Origin: an uncultured Oscillospiraceae bacterium
GTDB taxonomy: Bacteria; Bacillota; Clostridia; Oscillospirales; Oscillospiraceae
DNA: 6,551 nt
NCBI GenBank assembly: GCA_934668285.1
Contig: CAKUNB010000091.1
Span: forward strand, 1 to 6,551
Direction of reading: 5' to 3'
The notes below the pieces were generated by a model. The model did no database searches. It was not told the DNA's origin and saw nothing but the letters and a program-made list of their open reading frames with translations. Within the stretch, counting starts at the first letter, position 1. Every line of letters begins with the position of its first letter. Both the position numbers and the translations under genes were made by a program. Below are positions 1 to 5,720 of the stretch, piece by piece.

Positions 1-466
1 TGACGGGTGTCTCGTCGGCAGTAGCGGGAGCGGTGATATCGGTCAGCTGCTTGTTGAGGATCTTCAGACCGTAGTTGAATTCGTGGTTACCAACGACCCA
101 CATATCGTAGCCGATGGTACGGAACGCCTTCATTGCGGGCTGCTGCTCTTCCAGCTTGTTGAATGCGTAGTAGTAGGTGAGGGGCGCGCCCTGAATCGTA
201 TCGCCGAGGTCGGCGACAAACAGGTTGTCCCCGTACGCAACCCGTTGGCTCTTGATGTAGGTTGCCAGACGGGTCAGGCCCTGAATGTGCGTGCCACTCT
301 TAGTCTGATCGACGGTGTAATCGGTTGCGTAGATTTGTCCGTGCAGGTCAGAAGTCACTAAGAATGCAAAGTCGACCGTTTCGTCGGCTGCAAATACTGT
401 CGGAAGCATCGACAGGATCATGCAGACCATTAACAAAGCGGCCAGGATGCGGGATAGCTTTTTCAT
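1..466 (-). CDS. Secreted 2',3'-cyclic-nucleotide 2'-phosphodiesterase / 5'-nucleotidase family metallophosphatase (N-terminal part, runs off left edge)
   Basis: Only the first 155 residues are in the window. The protein starts MKKLSRILAALLMVCMILSM, a typical Sec signal peptide (basic start, hydrophobic core, probable cleavage after VFA at residue 26), so it should act outside the membrane. The calcineurin-like metallophosphatase motifs follow in order: SDLHG (39-43), DLGDTIQG (86-93) and GNHEFNYG (126-133). Asp40, His42, Asp89, Asn127 and His128 are the expected ligands of the dinuclear metal centre. The DTIQG plus GNHEFNYG wording is typical of CpdB/UshA-type enzymes, which dephosphorylate extracellular nucleotides or 2',3'-cyclic nucleotides for salvage. 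The C-terminal nucleotide-specificity domain lies outside the window, so CpdB-like and UshA-like activity cannot be separated. The start is fixed by AAAGGAG (475-481) 8 nt upstream. It has its own promoter (522-550) and is separated by a terminator from the zinc-ribbon gene behind it. The family call is firm; the exact substrate is inferred. Confidence 0.9.
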   Translation of the reverse strand, partial: MKKLSRILAALLMVCMILSMLPTVFAADETVDFAFLVTSDLHGQIYATDYTVDQTKSGTHIQGLTRLATYIKSQRVAYGDNLFVADLGDTIQGAPLTYYYAFNKLEEQQPAMKAFRTIGYDMWVVGNHEFNYGLKILNKQLTDITAPATADETPV

Positions 467-491
467 GAGATACACTCCTTTTCGTTATGTT

Positions 492-512
492 GAGCGGGGT
501 CGTGCCCCGCTC
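492..512 (-). other. Perfect 8-bp stem-loop at the 5' end of the nucleotidase mRNA leader
   Basis: GAGCGGGG (492-499) and CCCCGCTC (505-512) are perfect inverted repeats around a 5-nt loop. The inferred transcription start of the leftward promoter is near 515, so the hairpin would begin about three nucleotides from the mRNA 5' end and finish about 10 nt before the ribosome binding site. There is no T-tract after it, so it is not a terminator. It could protect the 5' end from decay or be a DNA operator; the sequence alone does not decide. Confidence 0.6.
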
Positions 513-521
513 TACGGATAG

Positions 522-550
522 AGTATAACATAGGATTTTGCGATTGTACA
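522..550 (-). promoter_or_regulatory. Sigma-A type promoter with extended -10 for the nucleotidase gene
   Basis: On the minus strand, TGTACA (545-550; 4 of 6 to TTGACA) is followed after exactly 17 bp by TATACT (522-527; 5 of 6 to TATAAT). The triplet TGT directly before the -10 box makes it an extended -10 element. The predicted start near 515 gives a leader of about 50 nt before the ATG at 466. A terminator lies just upstream, which fits an independent transcription unit. Confidence 0.7.
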
Positions 551-612
551 CCCCGCAGGAACAGATTCGTGACAATGGCCAATTTTAACCGTAATGCGTT
601 GTGCACTTTATA

Positions 613-646
613 CAAAAACCGGAATCCGACCTTGTCGAATTCCGGT
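613..646 (-). terminator. Rho-independent terminator after the zinc-ribbon gene
   Basis: On the minus strand the arms 646-634 and 630-618 form a 13-bp stem with one G.T wobble (638/626) and a 3-nt AAG loop. The run of T that begins in the last stem base continues to 614. It begins about 7 nt past the stop codon of the zinc-ribbon gene. The plus-strand reading has no T-tract, so it acts in one direction and ends the phosphatidyltransferase/zinc-ribbon unit. Confidence 0.9.
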
Positions 647-652
647 GAAATA

Positions 653-841
653 TCAAGTTCGGCGCAGAAAAATCTCGCCGCAGCGGCGGCAGACGAGCTT
701 GGACTGTCCGCGTCCGGCGGGCACGGCCTGAATGGCCCTGCACGCGGGGCAGCGCACCATGCGCTTCTGCGGCCCGTAGCGCAGGCGGCGGCCGAACCGC
801 TCCGAGCGCCGCCGCAGGAATCCCATAAACCGATGCTTCAT
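653..841 (-). CDS. Small zinc-ribbon protein (62 aa), unknown function
   Basis: This is a 62-residue, very basic protein. The first 30 residues are rich in Arg (RRRSERFGRRLRYG). The second half is a zinc ribbon of two CxxC knuckles, CPAC and CRRC, which should bind one structural zinc, and it ends GEIFLRRT. Small clostridial proteins with a terminal zinc ribbon of this style (CPxC ... VPxGxGxxxxxCxxCG) are familiar to me but have no settled role. Basic charge plus a zinc ribbon would suit nucleic-acid or ribosome contact, which is only inference. Its ATG overlaps the stop of the phosphatidyltransferase gene as ATGA, so the two are very likely translationally coupled. GGAAGGAG lies just before the start, with a tight 2-nt gap from AAGGAG to the ATG. 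The terminator at 613-646 follows directly. The codon pattern, paired cysteines and coupling make it real despite its size. Confidence 0.8.
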   Translation of the reverse strand: MKHRFMGFLRRRSERFGRRLRYGPQKRMVRCPACRAIQAVPAGRGQSKLVCRRCGEIFLRRT

Positions 842-1425
842 TGCTCCTTCCGCGCCTCCCGAAGAATCCTCGCAAAGTAGAGAAGATATTTCACGAATGC
901 CAGACAGATCGCTGCGACGATCAGGATCGAGTCGACCAGCACGAACGTCGGCGTCGGCTCGCGCCAGAGGATCAGCACGAACATGGAAAGATAGATGATC
1001 ACGGTGCACAACTTGCCGTACCAGCCGGCGCTGTAGACGCTGCCGGTGCGCTTGATGGTGACAAGCGACAGCGCGCCGATGCTGCACTCCTTGACGATCA
1101 GCACGCCGACGACCCACCAAAAGCGCATCGGCATCAGACACAGCAGCACCGCGATCTGCGTCAGCTTGTCGGCGATGGGATCGATGGCCTTGCCGAAATC
1201 GGAGACGAGGTGGAACGTGCGGGCGATCCAGCCGTCGATCACGTCCGTCGCGCCGGAGAGCACCAGCATGGCAAAGGCCCAGATGACATGGTCGCTCTCG
1301 TGCAGATAGACGATCACCGGAATCAGCAGCAGCCGGAAAAAGCTGAGCATATTCGGCAGGGTAAAGATGCGGTCGGTATCCACATGCCGCGCCTGCTCCA
1401 TCTGTTGACGTTCCTTCTCCTGCAT
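838..1425 (-). CDS. CDP-alcohol phosphatidyltransferase, PgsA-like (probable CDP-diacylglycerol--glycerol-3-phosphate 3-phosphatidyltransferase)
   Basis: This 195-residue integral membrane enzyme carries the complete family signature D-x2-DG-x2-AR-x8-G-x3-D-x3-D: Asp61, Asp64-Gly65, Ala68-Arg69, Gly78, Asp82 and Asp86. These residues bind the metal ions and the CDP-lipid and supply the catalytic base. About six hydrophobic segments are visible (roughly 23-43, 47-60, 88-100, 103-124, 138-154 and 160-183), the normal layout. The opening FTLPNMLSFFRLLLIPVIVY and the GKAIDPIADKL stretch resemble PgsA, which makes phosphatidylglycerophosphate. The half after residue 100 is less typical of housekeeping PgsA, so another polar alcohol acceptor is possible. 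The second ATG (1425) is chosen because GGAGG (1433-1437) lies 7 nt before it; the ATG at 1431 would leave only 1 nt. The upstream extension of this frame runs through the palindromic repeat and is not coding. It is coupled to the zinc-ribbon gene by an ATGA overlap. Confidence 0.88.
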   Translation of the reverse strand: MQEKERQQMEQARHVDTDRIFTLPNMLSFFRLLLIPVIVYLHESDHVIWAFAMLVLSGATDVIDGWIARTFHLVSDFGKAIDPIADKLTQIAVLLCLMPMRFWWVVGVLIVKECSIGALSLVTIKRTGSVYSAGWYGKLCTVIIYLSMFVLILWREPTPTFVLVDSILIVAAICLAFVKYLLYFARILREARKEQ

Positions 1426-1469
1426 AAACATCCCTCCGGTCTTAATATAGAAGCGCAGCGCTCCCTGCC

Positions 1470-1640
1470 TGTCATTGCGAGGCCGCACGCCTCCGGATTT
1501 GTCATTGCGAGGAGGGCGCAGCCCGACGTGGCAATCCGTTTTCCTTTCCCGCGCCCGCAGGCGCAGGTTGCGTGACGGCGTGCAGCAAACAGGACTGCCT
1601 GCACGAGATTGCCGCGGCCGCAAACGGCCTCGCAATGACA
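1470..1640. repeat. Palindromic interspersed repeat (TCATTGCGAGG type), about 170 bp, possibly MITE-like
   Basis: The element is bounded by a perfect 16-bp inverted repeat: TGTCATTGCGAGGCCG at 1470-1485 and its complement at 1625-1640. A second direct copy of TGTCATTGCGAGG begins exactly 30 bp into it (1500-1512). The left inner unit folds as ATTGC (1504-1508) with GCAAT (1531-1535) around GGGC/GCCC. The right unit folds as ATTGC (1608-1612) with GCAAT (1632-1636) around GGCCG-CAAA-CGGCC. GGCAATC (1530-1536) and GATTGCC (1607-1613) form a further nested pair. Between them are GCGCC/GGCGC (1551-1564) and CGTGCAG/CTGCACG (1579-1605). Repeats with this core occur between genes in many unrelated bacteria (recollection of the family, not a search result). 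It encodes no transposase. Open frames passing through it are incidental. Confidence 0.8.
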
Positions 1641-1662
1641 TAAACGCTACTTTTTCTTAATT

Positions 1663-1691
1663 AGTATACGCACCGAACATCAACTGGGTAT
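1663..1691 (-). promoter_or_regulatory. Candidate activator-dependent promoter for the phosphatidyltransferase/zinc-ribbon unit
   Basis: On the minus strand TATACT (1663-1668) is a good -10 box. The hexamer 17 bp upstream is ATACCC, a very poor -35, and there is no TGn before the -10. The -35 zone is instead covered by the 11-bp-period direct repeat at 1679-1699, as in promoters that need an activator. A start near 1656 would give a leader of about 230 nt that includes the whole palindromic repeat. A promoter nearer the gene is not evident. Confidence 0.45.
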
Positions 1692-1699
1692 CAACTGGG
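1679..1699. promoter_or_regulatory. 11-bp-period direct repeat, candidate response-regulator binding site
   Basis: ATCAACTGGG occurs at 1679-1688 and again at 1690-1699, perfect copies one helical turn apart. The edge is 10 bp from the leftward -10 box (1663-1668) and 31 bp upstream of the rightward -35 box (1731-1736). Tandem sites with an 11-bp period are typical of OmpR/PhoB-family regulators, and one is encoded about 80 bp away. That this regulator binds here is inference. Confidence 0.5.
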
Positions 1700-1730
1700 G
1701 ATGAAATTTTGTTAAAAAACGGATTAGCTT

Positions 1731-1759
1731 TTGCAACTCCCGCCCGGATGTGGTATACT
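1731..1759 (+). promoter_or_regulatory. Sigma-A type promoter with extended -10 for the two-component operon
   Basis: TTGCAA (1731-1736; 4 of 6 to consensus) and TATACT (1754-1759) are separated by exactly 17 bp, with TGG directly before the -10 as an extended element. An A/T-rich tract at 1702-1730, including TTTTGTTAAAAAAC, lies just upstream and could act as an UP element. A start near 1766 leaves a leader of only about 16 nt, just enough for the AAGGGGG ribosome binding site (1768-1774). Confidence 0.75.
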
Positions 1760-1781
1760 TGACGGCGAAGGGGGCGATGCC

Positions 1782-2462
1782 ATGTTCCGAATACTAATTG
1801 CGGAGGACGATGCCGAGCTGCGGCAGTTGTTTTGCCGCGTGCTGACGCGAAACGGCTTTACGGCCCTCGGCGCGGCCGACGGCGTGGAGGCGCTGGAACT
1901 GATGGCGCATGAATACGTCGATCTGATCGTGTCGGACATCATGATGCCCCGCATGGACGGCTACGCGCTGGTGCGGCAGCTCCGCGCGGAGGGCAATACC
2001 GTCCCCGTGCTGATGATCACCGCGCGCGACGGCTTTCAGGATCTGCAGTTCGGCTTCCTCTCCGGCGCGGACGACTATATGGTCAAGCCCATCAATGTCA
2101 ACGAGCTGGTGCTGCGCATCAACGCGCTGCTCCGGCGGGCGCAGATGGTGGCGCAGCGGCGGCTGACGATCGGCTCGACGGTGCTCGACTACGACCGCTT
2201 CACCGTTTCGACTCCGGCGGGCGAAGCCGTCCTGCCGCAGAAGGAATTTTTGCTGCTGTATAAGCTGCTGTCCGCGCCGGCGCATATTTATACACGCCAG
2301 CAGCTCATGGACGACATCTGGGGCATGGACTCGGTCACCGAGGCGCGGACGGTGGATGTGCACATCAATCGCCTGCGCGACCGCTTCCGGACAAGCCCCG
2401 ATTTTGAAATTCAGACGGTGCGCGGCATCGGCTACCGGGCGGTGAAACGCGATGGACTATAA
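1782..2462 (+). CDS. Two-component response regulator, OmpR/PhoB family
   Basis: This 226-residue protein has an N-terminal receiver domain (about 1-118). Acidic residues Asp9-Asp10, phosphoacceptor Asp52 in SDIMMP, Thr80 in MITAR and Lys102 in VKP are all present, so the phosphorylation machinery looks intact. A C-terminal winged-helix DNA-binding domain (about 128-222) contains the usual LPQKEFLLLYKLL, the recognition helix region EARTVDVHINRLRDRF and the closing TVRGIGYRA hairpin. It should be phosphorylated by the kinase encoded next and regulate transcription in the cytoplasm. The ATG at 1782 is chosen because AAGGGGG lies 7 nt upstream and the promoter's -10 box ends at 1759; any earlier in-frame start would lie in the promoter. 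The gene overlaps the kinase gene by 11 bp. The direct repeat at 1679-1699 is a candidate target. The regulon cannot be read from the sequence. Confidence 0.95.
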   Translation: MFRILIAEDDAELRQLFCRVLTRNGFTALGAADGVEALELMAHEYVDLIVSDIMMPRMDGYALVRQLRAEGNTVPVLMITARDGFQDLQFGFLSGADDYMVKPINVNELVLRINALLRRAQMVAQRRLTIGSTVLDYDRFTVSTPAGEAVLPQKEFLLLYKLLSAPAHIYTRQQLMDDIWGMDSVTEARTVDVHINRLRDRFRTSPDFEIQTVRGIGYRAVKRDGL

Positions 2463-3477
2463 GCTCTCGCCGCGCATGCGGCTGTATTTTTATTTAATTG
2501 TATCGATCATCGTGCTCATCACCTTCGGCGCGGTGGTCGCCGTGCTGCTGATTCTGCGGCGGACGGGTGATATGGCCTCGCCGGGCATTTTGTCGCTGGC
2601 CTCGCTGGTGCTGGTGTCGCTGGTGGCCAGCGGACTGATGAGCGTGTTCATCGGGCGGCGCATCCTCACGCCGATGCTCAAGCTCAGCAACGCCTCGAAG
2701 GAGGTTGCGCACGGGAATTTCAACGTTTCCGTCAGCGATTCGAGCAAGCTCGAGGAGGTGCAGACCACCTTCCGCAACTTTAACGCCATGGTGCAGGAGC
2801 TGAACGCCACCACCACGCTCAGCAACGACTTTATCGCCAACGTTTCGCACGAGTTCAAGACCCCGCTGACCGCCGTCGAGGGCTACGCCATGCTCCTGCA
2901 AGACAAGGAGCTGTCCGACGCCGAGCGGGAGGAATATCTGGATAAAATTCTATATAACACGCACCGCCTGTCCGCGCTGGTGGAAAACGTGCTGATCCTC
3001 TCCAAGCTGGAAAGCCGCCCGCTGCCTGAGCAGTACGCCGAGTTCCGCCTTGACGAGCAGCTGCGGCAGGCTGTCGTGATCCTCGAGCCGGAGTGGGCGA
3101 AGAAGGAGCTGCGCCTCGACGTGCAACTCGACGAGGTAACCATCCGCGGCTGTGAGAGCCTGCTGTCGCATGTCTGGACAAATCTTCTGACCAACGCGAT
3201 CAAATTCAGTGCGCCGGGGCAGGAAATTTCGCTGCGGCTGCTGGAGCAGACGAACTGCGTCGTCGTGACCGTCGCCGACCACGGCTGCGGCATGGACGAG
3301 GAGACCTGCCGCCGCTGCTTTGAAAAATTCTATCAGGGCGATACCTCCCGCCGCGCCGACGGCAACGGGCTGGGGCTGGCCATGGTAAAGCGCATCATCG
3401 AGCTGTCCGACGGCGTGATCGAGGTCGACAGCGCCCCCCATCAGGGCAGCACCTTCCGCGTCGTCCTGCCGAAATAA
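2452..3477 (+). CDS. Two-component sensor histidine kinase (HAMP, HisKA, HATPase_c) with very short extracellular loop
   Basis: This 341-residue membrane kinase has two predicted membrane helices (about 11-35 and 46-68) joined by only about 10 residues (RRTGDMASPG), so there is almost no external sensor domain. A HAMP linker follows (about 66-118; Pro74 and the HGNF turn). The dimerisation/phosphoacceptor helix carries His133 in VSHEFKTPL. The ATPase domain is complete: N-box HVWTNLLTNAIKFS (240-253), G1 box DHGCGM (276-281), F-box CFEKFYQGD (289-297) and G2 box GNGLGLAMVK (304-313). It should autophosphorylate His133 and pass the phosphate to Asp52 of the preceding regulator. The start overlaps the end of the regulator gene by 11 bp, which implies translational coupling. 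An alternative ATG at 2476 (MRLYFYL) has no better ribosome binding site. Such a loop suggests sensing within the membrane or through a partner protein. The signal is unknown. Confidence 0.94.
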   Translation: MDYKLSPRMRLYFYLIVSIIVLITFGAVVAVLLILRRTGDMASPGILSLASLVLVSLVASGLMSVFIGRRILTPMLKLSNASKEVAHGNFNVSVSDSSKLEEVQTTFRNFNAMVQELNATTTLSNDFIANVSHEFKTPLTAVEGYAMLLQDKELSDAEREEYLDKILYNTHRLSALVENVLILSKLESRPLPEQYAEFRLDEQLRQAVVILEPEWAKKELRLDVQLDEVTIRGCESLLSHVWTNLLTNAIKFSAPGQEISLRLLEQTNCVVVTVADHGCGMDEETCRRCFEKFYQGDTSRRADGNGLGLAMVKRIIELSDGVIEVDSAPHQGSTFRVVLPK

Positions 3478-3539
3478 CCCCGTGCCGTCGGGCACACCGC
3501 CATTATTCACCATTCACGTCCCACAAACCGGAGGAACCT

Positions 3540-5702
3540 ATGGAGCACATCATCACTCTGCTGGCTGAGGAGCTGAAGCTCAAGCCGCAGTATGTCGAAA
3601 ACGTCGTTACCCTGCTCGACGAGGGCAACACCATCCCCTTTATCGCCCGCTACCGCAAGGAGCAGCACGGCGCAATGGACGACACCACCCTGCGCAATCT
3701 GGCCGACCGGCTGCAATACCTGCGCAATCTGGCCCAGCGCCGCGAGGAGATCCGCAAATCCATCGCCGCGCAGGAAAAGCTCACCGACGAGCTGTCTGCC
3801 GCCATCGATGCGGCCAAAACGCTCTCCGAGCTGGAAGACCTCTACCGTCCCTATAAGCCCAAGCGCCGCACCCGTGCGACCGTCGCCCGCGAGAAGGGCC
3901 TCGAGCCTTTGGCGCTGACGCTGCTCGCCCAGTCGCCGGAGCTGCCAGCGCCGGAGACGCTGGCGGAAGATTATGTAAACCAAGAACGCGGCGTCAACGA
4001 CGCCTCCGAGGCGCTGGCAGGCGCTTCGGATATCATTGCGGAGATGATCTCCGACGATGCCGCCGTCCGCAAGACCCTGCGCGGCCTGATGCAGCGCTCA
4101 TCCGTCGTCCGCTCGACCGTCGCCAAGGAGCAGGAGGAGGCCGGCGCGGTCTATCGGATGTATTTTGACTTCACTCAGCCCGTCAGCAAGGTGCAGGGCC
4201 ACCAGATCCTCGCCCTGAACCGCGGCGAGCGCGAGGGCTTTTTGAAGGTTTCCATCGATACCGACCGCGAGCAGGCGCTCATCTGCCTGCGCCGCGCGGT
4301 GCTCAAGCCGGGCGGCGGGGCGGCGGCCTTTGTCCGCGCCGCCACCGAGGACGCGTACGACCGCCTGATCGCGCCGAGCATGGAGCGCGAGCTGCGCAAT
4401 GCGCTGACCGATACGGCCAACGAGGGCGCGATCCACAATTTTGCCCTCAACCTGCGCCCGCTGCTGATGCAGCCACCGGTCAAGGGGCATGTCACGATGG
4501 GCCTCGACCCCGGCTACAGCCACGGCTGCAAGGTCGCGGTCATCGATGCCACGGGCAAGGTGCTCGACACCGCCGTGGTCTACCCCACCTTCTCCAAGGC
4601 CAAGCGCGAGGAGGCCATCGTCACGCTCGAGCGCCTCATCCGCAGGCACGGCGTAGAGCATATCGCCATCGGCAACGGCACGGCCTCGCGCGAAACCGAG
4701 GCCATGACCTGCGAGCTGATCGGCCGTGTCAAGGGCGTGTCGTATATGATCGTGTCCGAGGCGGGCGCGTCGGTCTATTCCGCCTCGCCGCTGGCGGCCG
4801 AGGAATTTCCGCAGTATGACGTGAACCTGCGCTCGGCGGTGTCCATCGCGCGGCGCTTGCAGGACCCGCTGGCCGAGCTGGTCAAGATCGACCCCAAGGC
4901 CATCGGCGTCGGGCAGTATCAGCACGATCTGCCGGAAAAGCGGCTGGACGAAACGCTCGGCGGCGTGGTCGAGGACTGCGTCAACGCCGTCGGCGTGGAC
5001 CTGAACACGGCCTCGGCCTCGCTGCTGCGCCGCGTTTCCGGCCTGAACGCTGCAATTGCCAAGAATATTGTCACGTATCGAGAAGAAAACGGCGCGTTTA
5101 CCGCCCGCAAGCAGGCGCTGAAGGTTCCGAAGCTCGGCGCGAAGGCATATGAGCAGGCGGCGGGCTTCCTGCGCGTGCCGGAGAGCAAGCTGGTCTTTGA
5201 CCGGACGGGCGTACATCCGGAGTCCTACGCGGCGGCGCAGCAGCTGCTGACCCTCTGCGGCTACACCGAGGCGGACGTTGCGGCTGCCAATCTCGCGGAG
5301 CTTCCGAAGCGCCTCGATGCGTTCGGCGCGGAGAAGGCGGCGGAGGCCTGCGGCGTCGGCGTGCCGACCCTGCGGGATATCGCGAAAGAATTATGTAAAC
5401 CCGGCAGAGACCCCCGCGACGAGCTGCCGCCTCCCATCCTGCGCACGGACGTGTTGGAGCTGAAGGACTTAAAGCCCGGCATGGTGCTCACCGGCACGGT
5501 GCGCAACGTGATCGATTTTGGCGTGTTTGTTGACATCGGCGTGCATCAGGACGGCCTCGTGCACATTTCGCGCGTCTGCAACCGCTTCATCAAGCATCCC
5601 TCCGAGGTCGTCAGCGTGGGCGATATCGTGAAGGTCGGCGTTTTGGAGGTCGACGAGAAGCGCAAGCGCATCAGCCTGACCATGCGCGACCTGCCGGAAT
5701 AA
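3540..5702 (+). CDS. tex: Tex family RNA-binding transcriptional accessory protein
   Basis: At 720 residues this is full length for the family. The domain order matches Tex: an N-terminal helical Tex_N region (about 1-190) with the family hallmark LEDLYRPYKPKRRTRATVAR, a YqgF/RNase H-like fold beginning at about 317 (MGLDPGYSHGCKVAVID), helix-hairpin-helix repeats (about 476-560; NTASASLLRRVSGLNAAIAK and the following LKVPKLG), and a C-terminal S1 RNA-binding domain (about 644-716; GTVRNVIDFGVFVDIG ... DGLVHIS). Tex proteins bind nucleic acid in the cytoplasm and are linked to transcription and, in Gram-positives, to ribosome-associated RNA handling; the precise role is still loosely defined. 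GGAGG (3530-3534) lies 5 nt before the ATG. The 62 bp after the kinase gene contain only a short GTGCC/GGCAC hairpin with no T-tract, so read-through from the two-component genes is possible. No separate promoter was recognised. Confidence 0.97.
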   Translation: MEHIITLLAEELKLKPQYVENVVTLLDEGNTIPFIARYRKEQHGAMDDTTLRNLADRLQYLRNLAQRREEIRKSIAAQEKLTDELSAAIDAAKTLSELEDLYRPYKPKRRTRATVAREKGLEPLALTLLAQSPELPAPETLAEDYVNQERGVNDASEALAGASDIIAEMISDDAAVRKTLRGLMQRSSVVRSTVAKEQEEAGAVYRMYFDFTQPVSKVQGHQILALNRGEREGFLKVSIDTDREQALICLRRAVLKPGGGAAAFVRAATEDAYDRLIAPSMERELRNALTDTANEGAIHNFALNLRPLLMQPPVKGHVTMGLDPGYSHGCKVAVIDATGKVLDTAVVYPTFSKAKREEAIVTLERLIRRHGVEHIAIGNGTASRETEAMTCELIGRVKGVSYMIVSEAGASVYSASPLAAEEFPQYDVNLRSAVSIARRLQDPLAELVKIDPKAIGVGQYQHDLPEKRLDETLGGVVEDCVNAVGVDLNTASASLLRRVSGLNAAIAKNIVTYREENGAFTARKQALKVPKLGAKAYEQAAGFLRVPESKLVFDRTGVHPESYAAAQQLLTLCGYTEADVAAANLAELPKRLDAFGAEKAAEACGVGVPTLRDIAKELCKPGRDPRDELPPPILRTDVLELKDLKPGMVLTGTVRNVIDFGVFVDIGVHQDGLVHISRVCNRFIKHPSEVVSVGDIVKVGVLEVDEKRKRISLTMRDLPE

Positions 5703-5720
5703 CAGCACATGGAGAGATAT

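Noticed and set aside
83..361. Plus-strand 92-residue frame in the left region
   Set aside because: It is antisense to the nucleotidase metal-binding motifs, which are unmistakable on the minus strand.
1444..1470. TATATT (minus strand, 1444-1449) with ATGACA from the repeat end as a promoter for the phosphatidyltransferase gene
   Set aside because: The spacer would be 20 bp, too long, and there is no extended -10. It is noted because repeat ends can supply -35 boxes, but the support is poor.
841..1575. Plus-strand 244-residue open frame opposite the phosphatidyltransferase gene
   Set aside because: It is rich in His, Asp, Gln and Arg, as expected for the complement of a hydrophobic GC-rich gene, and shows no domain. 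It is a shadow of a well-supported minus-strand gene.
838..1641. Long 267-residue reading of the phosphatidyltransferase frame with 72 extra N-terminal residues
   Set aside because: The extra part lies in the palindromic repeat, is low in hydrophobic structure and repeats its Arg/Pro-rich content in other frames. The ATG at 1425 has a well-spaced GGAGG.
3482..3495. GTGCC-GTCG-GGCAC hairpin after the kinase gene as a terminator
   Set aside because: The stem is only 5 bp and is followed by ACCGCC rather than a T-run, so it is unlikely to terminate transcription.
4098..5216. 372-residue minus-strand open frame inside tex
   Set aside because: It lies opposite clear Tex domains and has an antisense-type composition (Arg, Gly, Val, Asp, His) with no recognisable motif or ribosome binding site.
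3971..5400. TTATGTAAAC present twice within tex (about 3971 and 5391)
   Set aside because: The two copies are read in different frames and have unrelated surroundings; two 10-mer copies inside coding sequence are best explained by chance.
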